From NCBI RefSeq assembly GCF_900996245.1, contig NZ_CAAJGK010000074.1, positions 372,001-436,000 of the forward strand: DNA of 64,000 nucleotides. Direction: 5' to 3'. Below are positions 1-7,998 of the stretch, one piece after another; position 1 is the stretch's first letter; each line of letters starts with the position of its first letter. This DNA is from Paraburkholderia sp. BCC1886. Lineage in GTDB: Bacteria; Pseudomonadota; Gammaproteobacteria; Burkholderiales; Burkholderiaceae. Made by a program: the position numbers and the translations under genes. The notes beneath the pieces were generated by a model that ran no database searches, was not told where the DNA came from, and saw nothing but the letters and a program-made list of their open reading frames with translations.

Positions 1-1227
1 GAAGCGGTCTCGCGCCGCGTGGGCGACTTTGCGCAGTCGAAGTACGACGAGGCGAAAGCCAGCGGCGATCAAGCCGGCATGGATGCGTGGAAGGAAGGCG
101 GCATTGCGCGTGCGGAGATGCAGGCTGCGGGCGCGGCTATCGTGACCGGACTCGCGGGCGGGAATGCGGTTGGCGGTGCGGCTGGCGCGGCTATCGCTTC
201 CATCGCGGCGGGCAAGCTGAACGAACTGAGTGGCGCGATTGCAGGCGCAAATCCGACTGGTAGCGCTGACGCTTATAGCGCGCTCGGCAACATCGTCGCG
301 AATGCTATCGCTACAGGTGCGGGCGGCGCTATCGGCGGCAACGCGGGTGCCGTCTCGGGTTACAACGTCGACCGGTTCAACCGGCAGTTGCATCAGCCTG
401 AGAAAACGAAGGCGCAGCAGATCGCAGCGGCAGCGAAGGATCAGGGGCTGACGAACCCTGATGGTTCGCCGATCACGGCGGCGCAGATTGAGAACGGGAT
501 GCGCGCGGCGAACAACAACCAGTATGGTGAAATCGCTGCGACGGGCGTTGTTGTGCCGTTGAACGCGAGTACGCCTGCGGGCGCGGTTTATGACACGGCC
601 GGGATGAAGCTGGTGACGGACAGCACGGGGAATTATCTGGTGCAGGACCCGTCAATGCTGGCAACGCCGTCGAAAGCGGTGCAGGACCTAATTACGCAAA
701 GCACGGGCGGCGCAAACTCGCCGTATAGCTGGGGCACGTCGAGCACGCAGGCGGCTACGCCGAAGGTTGATCCGTATGGGCCGTTCTCGCCGGGATTCAA
801 CACGGGGGATTATTCGGCGGGATTTGGCGAACACGGCCGAGGACTTGCGCCGGACTATGCAACAACGAGCGTCAGCGTTCTATCAGGAAGCGGTACGGCT
901 GCCTTAAATCTTTACGATGGGTCGAGTTATATATCCGGTGGGGTTTCGATGACAAATCCATCGGCTGTTTCCTATCAACCTGGTTTCAGTAGTTCAATCG
1001 GTTACATTTTTGGAGCGAAAAGCGCCGAAGATACGCGAAACTTCTTGGCGGGCGACGGAAATCAAGCGTTTATCTCTGTACCAACACCTTTCGGTATCAA
1101 CGTCTTTGGTGCTGTAACACATGCTTATGGCGGCTCAACGGCATTGGAGGTTGGCGTTGGAACACCGGGCGCATTCAGCTTTGGCGTGCTTCCTTGGGGG
1201 CATTCCACTCAAACCACAGGAAAGTAA
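1..1227 (+). CDS. cdiA: C-terminal part of a CdiA/BcpA-type contact-dependent inhibition exoprotein (5' end outside window)
   Basis: The reading frame is open from base 1, so only the last 408 or so residues are seen. They begin with a Gly/Ala-rich hydrophobic stretch of the pretoxin kind, followed by the motif NRQLH (codons from 379), the junction after which CdiA/FhaB-like proteins carry a variable toxin domain. The last 280 residues have no motif I can assign with certainty, though the final 50 residues resemble families of polymorphic toxin tips. From about 880 the DNA becomes visibly AT-richer, as expected for an exchanged toxin tip. The order toxin, small ORFs, then cdiB at 3375 matches the Burkholderia bcpA-I-B arrangement. 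Such proteins are exported by the two-partner system and deliver the tip into neighbouring cells. The family call is good; the toxic activity is unknown. Confidence 0.8.
   Translation, partial: EAVSRRVGDFAQSKYDEAKASGDQAGMDAWKEGGIARAEMQAAGAAIVTGLAGGNAVGGAAGAAIASIAAGKLNELSGAIAGANPTGSADAYSALGNIVANAIATGAGGAIGGNAGAVSGYNVDRFNRQLHQPEKTKAQQIAAAAKDQGLTNPDGSPITAAQIENGMRAANNNQYGEIAATGVVVPLNASTPAGAVYDTAGMKLVTDSTGNYLVQDPSMLATPSKAVQDLITQSTGGANSPYSWGTSSTQAATPKVDPYGPFSPGFNTGDYSAGFGEHGRGLAPDYATTSVSVLSGSGTAALNLYDGSSYISGGVSMTNPSAVSYQPGFSSSIGYIFGAKSAEDTRNFLAGDGNQAFISVPTPFGINVFGAVTHAYGGSTALEVGVGTPGAFSFGVLPWGHSTQTTGK
378..392 (+). repeat. 15-bp direct repeat at the CdiA toxin junction, copy 1
   Basis: The 15 bases CAACCGGCAGTTGCA encode part of the NRQLH motif here and recur exactly at 2173-2187. 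The AAC codon starts at 379 here and at 2174 there, so both copies are read in the same phase. Confidence 0.85.
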
Positions 1228-1241
1228 CTAAGGAGGCTTAA

Positions 1242-1379
1242 ATGGCCGCAGGTGGAGGTCCAACCCCTGAGCAATGGGCGAAAATGACGCGCGGACAAAA
1301 GCTAGCTTATTGGATTTGTGTTGGAGCCGCGTTCGCCTTGATAAGTGGATTGTTGATTAAAAAGTTCTTCTTCAGTTAA
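1242..1379 (+). CDS. 45-aa single-span membrane protein, candidate immunity protein for the upstream toxin tip
   Basis: This short gene starts 14 bases after the CdiA stop, with a near-perfect ribosome site (TAAGGAGG at 1229-1236). It ends at a TAA just before a strong hairpin at 1384. The product has a polar N-terminus of about 20 residues, one hydrophobic helix (roughly residues 22-39, including AYWICVGAAFALISG) and a basic/aromatic end KKFFFS. CDI immunity genes lie directly downstream of the toxin gene, so position argues for a CdiI role. The length is short for known CdiI proteins, and membrane immunity proteins usually go with membrane-active toxins. I do not recognise the sequence; the function is inference. 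Confidence 0.6.
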   Translation: MAAGGGPTPEQWAKMTRGQKLAYWICVGAAFALISGLLIKKFFFS

Positions 1380-1383
1380 AGCA

Positions 1384-1416
1384 ACAAACCCAGCCTCATG
1401 CTGGGTTTGTCGTTTG
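1384..1416 (+). terminator. Rho-independent terminator after the first CDI toxin unit
   Basis: An 11-bp perfect stem (ACAAACCCAGC, loop CTCAT, GCTGGGTTTGT; 1384-1410) is followed by a short T-containing tail. It lies 5 bases after the 45-aa ORF and before the converging symE-like gene. Confidence 0.7.
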
Positions 1417-1425
1417 TAGCGTCGT

Positions 1426-1656
1426 TCAATCTGGCGTGATGACGAGCCTGCCGTGTTCGACCTCGATTCTCACGCGCTGGCCGGGATCGAAGCCGGCCTG
1501 CTCAAGCCACTTGCCGGCGATACGCAGCCACGGAAAAAACGTGGGAGTTCGCCACGGTCGGCCCGGTTTCGGGCTGGGTCGCCAGCGCATGATCTGCTGG
1601 ATGGTGGCGTGTCGCTCGGGATGAGCGGTCAATGCTTTAAGATTGGCGTCAGCCAT
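1426..1656 (-). CDS. symE: SymE-like toxin (SpoVT/AbrB-fold, type I addiction family)
   Basis: The 76-aa product ends in the SymE signature: PWLRIAGKWLEQAGF, then a Gly-Gln-Arg-Val beta-strand segment and LVITPD at the C-terminus. SymE is an AbrB-fold protein; the E. coli protein is an SOS-induced toxin reported to damage RNA or nucleoids and is held in check by an antisense RNA. The start MADANLK is preceded by GGAGA eight bases upstream. An in-frame start at 1713 would add 19 residues without family support. The gene points against the CDI genes and lies between two toxin tips, a place where symE-like genes are often seen in Burkholderia CDI regions. No antisense RNA was identified. Confidence 0.7.
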   Translation of the reverse strand: MADANLKALTAHPERHATIQQIMRWRPSPKPGRPWRTPTFFPWLRIAGKWLEQAGFDPGQRVRIEVEHGRLVITPD

Positions 1657-1751
1657 GATCAGTTCTCCAAGTGAACTGGTAGTGGTCAGCGGGCTGTATG
1701 GGTTGCCGCCCATGCGGCCCGCGCTTCTTCTACTGCTTTAAATCTCTTTCC

Positions 1752-1958
1752 TTACGGCTGGGTCTGTGCCAGCACCGTCTCAAGCATGTCGGACACGAAG
1801 CGTTGCCGCGCCTTTGATGGCTGGCTGATTGCCTCGATCTGCTGTTGCAGCTTCGAGGACGGGCCGCGTTTGCCGTGTCGGGCGACGTTCTGCCCGAGCA
1901 GTTCATCGGATGAGAGCACAAGCGTTCTGGTCAACTCTGGTAGCAGCGAGACGGGCAA
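1752..1958 (-). pseudogene. Remnant of a small XRE-family regulator
   Basis: The translated C-terminal part reads as in compact XRE regulators: VPVSLLPELTRTL-like segment, SSDELLG, then KRGPSSKLQQQIEAIS and RQRFVSDMLETVLAQ before the stop. The same frame stays open upstream to about 2050 but does not form the expected N-terminal helix-turn-helix and has no ATG with a ribosome site. I read this as a regulator whose 5' half was lost when the neighbouring toxin cassette was inserted. The boundaries are approximate. Confidence 0.55.
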
Positions 1959-2065
1959 ACCAGGCGGGACGAAGTTGCTTCGTGATGCGATGTAATTGAG
2001 ATGGACGTAATGCGTCCTCTGGCAAACTCGCGCCTTCTGGCCAGAACCCGCGTCGGGGAAAAAAA

Positions 2066-3067
2066 TTGCGGATGGAAACGCGCATCACGGAAAACCGGTT
2101 TGCAAGTTCCTGTCGCGTCAGGAGAAAACCTGTATCGACAACGGCGGGCGTGTCGGGGTGTGGTGTTCGCTACAACCGGCAGTTGCACCCCGACGAATAC
2201 GTGCTGGCGAAGAAGGACGCGAAGATCGTCGCGAAGCAGCTAGGCATCAGCGAACAGGAAGCTGAAGGCCGCATCGTTGCCGAACTTCAGCGCAACTCCG
2301 ATCAGCAGACGGCAGACGCGTCCGGGGGCGTGCATGACTACGAGGTTCGCTCGATCATCGGCTGCAAGAACCTGAACTGCGATGGATACAAGAATGACCC
2401 GCAGTATGCTAACCACAGCTACAACAGCCAGTACATCGCGAGCAATCAGCAGGCGTATGACGCTGGACAGGGGCAACTTAACAAGGGGGTCACGTACAAC
2501 GACCTTGTCGCCAACAACGTAAAGAACAATCCGATAAGTACCACTATCGCGGGTGCTGGGATGATTGGACTAGGAGTAGTTACTGGCGGTGGCAATCTCG
2601 CCACGTTAGGTCCAATGGCAGCGGGTTCCGTTATTGGAATGGGTGCGAACGGCGCCGTACAAGTGGCAGGCAATCAGCCGTTTGATTGGGCGGGTATGGC
2701 AATGGCTGGTGTAACAGGTGGTGTCGCGACGGGAATGGGGTTCTCGCCAGCCCTGCTTATCAATACTGGCGGCGCTCTTGCAAGTTCCGGTATTGCTGGA
2801 CAGAACCCGAATGCCTCAATGGCTGGTGCAGCAGCCGGCACTATGATCGGCTACCCCATTGGTTCGAAGATCGAGAGTAGCCTAAATGGTTTCATGAATC
2901 CTTGGTATCGCCAAGAATGGGTCGACATAGGAATGGGCGTATCTAAGTCCGTGCCTCCGAACGTACTTCCCTCTTGGATCGCCAATGCAGCAGCCGGAGT
3001 AGTTCAGGAGAAGGCTGGCGGGGCAGTCCAAAATAAAGTTCAAAACAGTCAAGTGCCGAAAAAATGA
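2066..3067 (+). CDS. Orphan CdiA C-terminal toxin cassette (no full-length cdiA, no clear start)
   Basis: From 2174 the frame encodes NRQLHPDEY, the same junction as in the upstream CdiA, followed by a pretoxin segment (AKQLGISEQEAEGRIVAEL). After this come about 230 residues with three Gly/Ala-rich hydrophobic blocks (roughly residues 155-200, 205-245 and 250-275) and a C-terminus QNSQVPKK. The 36 residues before the junction look like non-coding DNA read by chance, and the only start (TTG at 2066) lacks a ribosome site. This is the structure of an orphan cdiA-CT module: silent until recombined onto a full-length cdiA. The hydrophobic blocks suggest a membrane-active toxin or a membrane-crossing segment. 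The toxic activity is not assigned. Confidence 0.7.
   Translation: MRMETRITENRFASSCRVRRKPVSTTAGVSGCGVRYNRQLHPDEYVLAKKDAKIVAKQLGISEQEAEGRIVAELQRNSDQQTADASGGVHDYEVRSIIGCKNLNCDGYKNDPQYANHSYNSQYIASNQQAYDAGQGQLNKGVTYNDLVANNVKNNPISTTIAGAGMIGLGVVTGGGNLATLGPMAAGSVIGMGANGAVQVAGNQPFDWAGMAMAGVTGGVATGMGFSPALLINTGGALASSGIAGQNPNASMAGAAAGTMIGYPIGSKIESSLNGFMNPWYRQEWVDIGMGVSKSVPPNVLPSWIANAAAGVVQEKAGGAVQNKVQNSQVPKK
2173..2187 (+). repeat. 15-bp direct repeat at the orphan toxin junction, copy 2
   Basis: This is an exact copy of the bases at 378-392 and marks the left end of homology between the orphan cassette and the cdiA gene. Recombination between the copies would delete 1,795 bp and fuse the orphan tip in frame. 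Confidence 0.85.
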
Positions 3068-3309
3068 ACCGTAAAATTAGCTTCTATCGTTGGATTTATT
3101 TTTTCCTCATCTGGCTGATAGGAATGACGCTCGTCGTTCTTGCTAGTGAATTTTTCATCGGCCCCGCAATCCAGTGGCTGTTCAATGACATCCCTTATAG
3201 CGTTCCATCATTGCACCGGATCGAGAGAATGTCATTGTTCGTTTTATTCATGGGGTTCTTCGGTGGAACAGTTTGTTGGCTCTACGAGAAATTGTCGTCT
3301 GGTCGGTAA
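3064..3309 (+). CDS. 81-aa two-helix membrane protein, candidate CdiI immunity protein of the orphan cassette
   Basis: The ATG overlaps the stop of the orphan toxin frame by four bases (ATGA), so the two are probably translationally coupled. The product has two hydrophobic helices, about residues 10-33 (WIYFFLIWLIGMTLVVLAS) and 56-73 (SLFVLFMGFFGGTVCWL), separated by a polar loop. Immunity genes directly follow their toxin, and an inner-membrane immunity protein fits a toxin tip rich in hydrophobic blocks. The base composition is clearly AT-richer than cdiB just downstream, another mark of an exchanged module. Sequence-level family not recognised; the immunity role rests on position. Confidence 0.65.
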   Translation: MNRKISFYRWIYFFLIWLIGMTLVVLASEFFIGPAIQWLFNDIPYSVPSLHRIERMSLFVLFMGFFGGTVCWLYEKLSSGR

Positions 3310-3374
3310 CGACTCGCACCCAGACTAATCAGCACGCCGGTCCCTGACGGGTCCGGCTCTATCTCGCATCCTCT

Positions 3375-5102
3375 ATGAAAATCAGAAAGAGCCTGGCGGC
3401 GCTGCCGCTAACGGCTATGGTCGCGCTCGCGCCCAATGTGCAGGGCCAAAGCCTCGGCGGCATCGAAACCGAACAGAACCAGCAGCAGCGACGCGACGCG
3501 CAGCAGCGCGAAGCCGCCGTATCGGCGCCTGCCGTGCGCTCGACCGTGACGAAGATCGAAGCCTATCCAGCGCTGCCAGCCGAAACGCCGTGTTTCCGCA
3601 TCGACCGGTTCGCGCTCGACGTGCCCGACACGCTGCCGGCCGTAGCGCACGCAAAAGGCGCATCCGCGCTGCCGCTCGACCCGTTCGCCTTCGCACGCGA
3701 ATGGCTCGACCACTACACAGGGCAATGCGTCGGCAAGCAAGGCATCGACATACTGAGCAAGGCACTACAGCAGGCAGTGCTGAGTCGCGGCTACGTGACC
3801 ACGCGCGTACTCGTGCCGCAGCAGGATTTGACGACCGGCACGCTGTCGTTCGCGCTCGTGCCGGGTCTCGTGCGACAGGTTCGTCTGGCCGACGCTTCGA
3901 TGTGGGGAACATGGAAGAACGCGTTTCCGGTCAGCGGCGGCGACCTGCTGAACATGCGCGATCTGGAGCAAGGTCTGGAGCAGATGAAACGCGTCGCGAG
4001 TCAGGACGCGGACATGAAGATCGAGCCGACCGATACGGCCGGCGAAAGCGATGTCGTCCTGTCAGTCAAGCGTGCGAAGCCCTGGACGTTCGTGGCATCG
4101 GTCGATAACTCGGGCACGTCGTCGACGGGCAAATGGCAAGGCAACGTCAGCCTCGGCATTGATAACCCGCTTGGCCTGAACGACGTGTTCACGGTCGGCG
4201 CGAATCAGGATTTGTCGTTCGGCAACAAGGCGCTCGGCTCGCACGGGTTTAACGGTTCGTACTCCATTCCGTTCGGCCACTGGACGGCGACCCTGTCGGG
4301 CAACACGAGCACCTACTACCAGAACATTGCGGGCGTGAACGAGACGTTTGTTTCGAGCGGCAATTCACAGACCGCCGCGCTGCGCATCGCGCGCGTGCTC
4401 TCACGCGGCCAGAACGACGTGCTCGGCGGCTACGTGCAGCTATCGAAGCGCTTCGGCGACAGCTTCATCGACGACACGACGATACCGACACAGGCGCGCA
4501 ACAACACGTTTCTGGAATTCGGCGGGACAGACCGACATTACTTCGGCGCGGCGCAGTTCGACGGCACGCTCGCCTACCGTCAGGGCATCGGCGGCCTGGG
4601 CGCGACGCCGGACCCGTATATCGACGGCCCAACGTACCGCTTCCATATGGCCGTGCTCGATGCGAACCTGTCGGTGCCGTTCGCCATCGCGAACCAGTCA
4701 TTCCGGTACGTCACAACGTTCCACGGGCAATTCACCAACGACACGCTTTTCTACATCGACGACCTGACCATCGGCAGCCGGTACACCGTGCGCGGCTTCG
4801 ACGGCGAAACGATGCTCGCGGCCGAACGCGGCTTCTACTGGCGCAACGAATTGCAATGGCCGGTGTTCCAGACGGGACAAACGTTGTATGCGGGGATCGA
4901 CTACGGGCGCGTGTTCGGGCCGAACACGGCAGCACTGGCGGGGACGCAACTGGCGGGTGCGGTGATCGGAGTTCGCGGCGGCATTCCGTCGCGGTTTGTG
5001 GGCGCCTCGTATGACCTGTTCGCGGGAACGCCAGTCTACAAGCCGGCAGGATTCCCGACCGCGCGATTCACGGTCGGGTTCCAAATGACGGCTCAGTTCT
5101 GA
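3375..5102 (+). CDS. cdiB: CdiB: two-partner secretion outer-membrane transporter (ShlB/FhaC family)
   Basis: The 575-aa protein has a signal peptide (cleavage near residue 24, VQG-Q), a Gln/Arg-rich linker, POTRA domains from about residue 60 to 230 (beginning CFRIDRFALDVP) and a 16-strand-type barrel. The barrel ends in the outer-membrane signature FQMTAQF with C-terminal Phe. The segment YTVRGFDGE (about residues 475-483) is the conserved VRGY/F motif of strand/loop 6 that TpsB transporters need. It exports the CdiA partner across the outer membrane. Placed after toxin and immunity genes, it completes the Burkholderia-type gene order. ATG at 3375 follows a short gap after the immunity gene, so read-through transcription is plausible. 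Confidence 0.88.
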   Translation: MKIRKSLAALPLTAMVALAPNVQGQSLGGIETEQNQQQRRDAQQREAAVSAPAVRSTVTKIEAYPALPAETPCFRIDRFALDVPDTLPAVAHAKGASALPLDPFAFAREWLDHYTGQCVGKQGIDILSKALQQAVLSRGYVTTRVLVPQQDLTTGTLSFALVPGLVRQVRLADASMWGTWKNAFPVSGGDLLNMRDLEQGLEQMKRVASQDADMKIEPTDTAGESDVVLSVKRAKPWTFVASVDNSGTSSTGKWQGNVSLGIDNPLGLNDVFTVGANQDLSFGNKALGSHGFNGSYSIPFGHWTATLSGNTSTYYQNIAGVNETFVSSGNSQTAALRIARVLSRGQNDVLGGYVQLSKRFGDSFIDDTTIPTQARNNTFLEFGGTDRHYFGAAQFDGTLAYRQGIGGLGATPDPYIDGPTYRFHMAVLDANLSVPFAIANQSFRYVTTFHGQFTNDTLFYIDDLTIGSRYTVRGFDGETMLAAERGFYWRNELQWPVFQTGQTLYAGIDYGRVFGPNTAALAGTQLAGAVIGVRGGIPSRFVGASYDLFAGTPVYKPAGFPTARFTVGFQMTAQF

Positions 5103-5155
5103 ATTACTGTTACGTCATCTTGCGCGAAGCCGTCGTCAACTGTTGATCAGTCTCC

Positions 5156-5182
5156 ATGGCCGAGGCCTCGGCCATCTTTTTC
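5156..5182 (+). terminator. Palindromic terminator after cdiB
   Basis: A perfect 20-bp palindrome (ATGGCCGAGG followed by CCTCGGCCAT, 5156-5175) is directly followed by CTTTTTC. It lies 53 bases after the cdiB stop. Confidence 0.7.
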
Positions 5183-5228
5183 TGAAATTCGTCTATGTCA
5201 TCAGGCCCAAGATGAAAACGCGTAGTCC

Positions 5229-6562
<1,334 letters not shown>

Positions 6563-6678
6563 CCAGAGAAAAAGAGTATATCGGCTGGGGCTCTACACGT
6601 CAAACCCTCACACCATTTATTTCATGCAAGACAGCGTACCAACTCACCCGCAACTCACCTGCAACTCACCCGCCTCAC

Positions 6679-6966
6679 TCAAAGATCATCGACCGTTGCA
6701 CCCGCAATCTTGCCGTCGATGATGTCGGCACCATACTGACTCGCGCTGCGTTTAGCCACACCGAAATCCGAAAACGTCGAAGCCAGTACGAGGCGAAATA
6801 CTCGGCTTGCCTTCGAGCCGCCGATTGCACCGGGACGACATACACGCACGGCGACGTCGTACCCTTCCGCGTGCCGCTTGTGTCCATCGAACTTGTCGAA
6901 CGCGCGCGAAAACACCAGCGGGTGTACTTCGAAATCCTTATAAAGCGCAGGATAAAGCTGTGCCAT
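6679..6966 (-). CDS. Conserved-looking hypothetical protein, 95 aa
   Basis: The product starts MAQLYPALYKDFEVHPLVF and ends with DGKIAGATVDDL. It has no signal peptide or membrane segment and contains a basic Arg/Lys-rich middle (HKRHAEGYDVAVRVCR). I chose the ATG at 6966 because GGGGA lies about six bases upstream; the frame is open 20 codons further but without support. The codon use is of the host type. I do not recognise a family; a short Burkholderia-specific protein is likely. It lies between the tRNA at the island edge and xth. Confidence 0.55.
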   Translation of the reverse strand: MAQLYPALYKDFEVHPLVFSRAFDKFDGHKRHAEGYDVAVRVCRPGAIGGSKASRVFRLVLASTFSDFGVAKRSASQYGADIIDGKIAGATVDDL

Positions 6967-7221
6967 GAGCGTCCCCGATGAACGTAAGTGCCGCGTTGAA
7001 AGATCAGTCACTATACGCCGCAGCATCGCGCGATCACGCTTTTATTTTCAGCACGAATCGCCTGCAATTTCACGCGCGGGCATTACGCGCGATAAGATGC
7101 GAAGCCAGCGGAATGGCCGGGTTGTCAGTCACGACATTGACTGGCATCACGCGCACCGCAAGAACCGGATCACGGGAACGAGACCCCGCCAAGCCATGCC
7201 TAGCAAGAATGTGAGAACGTC

Positions 7222-7998
7222 ATGAAGATTGCCACGTGGAATGTGAATTCCCTCAAAGTGCGCCAGCAACACGTTATCGACTGGCTCGAAAGCAGCGGCA
7301 CCGACGTGCTGTGTCTCCAGGAACTGAAGCTGACCGACGATAAATTCCCGCGCGCCGAACTAGCGGAAAAAGGCTACCGCAGCTGGTTCGCCGGTCAGAA
7401 AACCTATAACGGTGTCGGTATTCTGGTTCGCGACGGTCTCGCGGTCGACGAGAGCAGCGTCGTGCGCAACATTCCCGGCTTCGACGATCCGCAGCAACGC
7501 GTGATTGCCTTGACTGTCGAAGGGGTACGCATCGTCTCCGCGTATTTTCCGAACGGCCAGGCGCCCGGTAGCGAGAAGTTCGTCTACAAGCTCGGCTGGC
7601 TCGCCGCACTACACGACTGGATCGCAAGCGAAATGGCGTTGCATCCGAAACTCGCGCTCCTCGGCGACTACAACATCGCACCGGACGACCGCGACGTGCA
7701 CGATCCGAAAGCGTGGGAAGGTCAGAACCTCGTGTCGCCGGAAGAACGCGCGGCGTTCGTGCGGCTGATCGAACTCGGCTTACTCGACGCATTCCGTCAA
7801 TTCGAGCAGCCGGAAAAACTCTACTCGTGGTGGGACTACCGGATGATGGCGTTCCGCCGCAACGCGGGACTGCGCATCGACCACATTCTGCTGACGAAAG
7901 CACTCGCCGACATCTGCACCTCGTGCGATATCGACAAGGTCCCGCGCAAGTGGGAACAACCGTCGGACCACGCGCCGGTGGTCGCTCAACTCGGCTAG
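7222..7998 (+). CDS. xth: Exodeoxyribonuclease III
   Basis: The 258-aa protein is a full-length member of the exonuclease/endonuclease/phosphatase fold. It shows N7 (WNVNS), E34 (QELK), Y108 (SAYFPNG), D149/N151 (GDYNIAP) and the C-terminal D249/H250 pair (SDHAP), all active-site residues in the XthA family. It acts in base-excision repair as AP endonuclease and as a 3'-5' exonuclease on duplex DNA with Mg2+. Its TAG stop overlaps the stop of the convergent peptidase gene by four bases, so no terminator separates the two. Confidence 0.95.
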   Translation: MKIATWNVNSLKVRQQHVIDWLESSGTDVLCLQELKLTDDKFPRAELAEKGYRSWFAGQKTYNGVGILVRDGLAVDESSVVRNIPGFDDPQQRVIALTVEGVRIVSAYFPNGQAPGSEKFVYKLGWLAALHDWIASEMALHPKLALLGDYNIAPDDRDVHDPKAWEGQNLVSPEERAAFVRLIELGLLDAFRQFEQPEKLYSWWDYRMMAFRRNAGLRIDHILLTKALADICTSCDIDKVPRKWEQPSDHAPVVAQLG

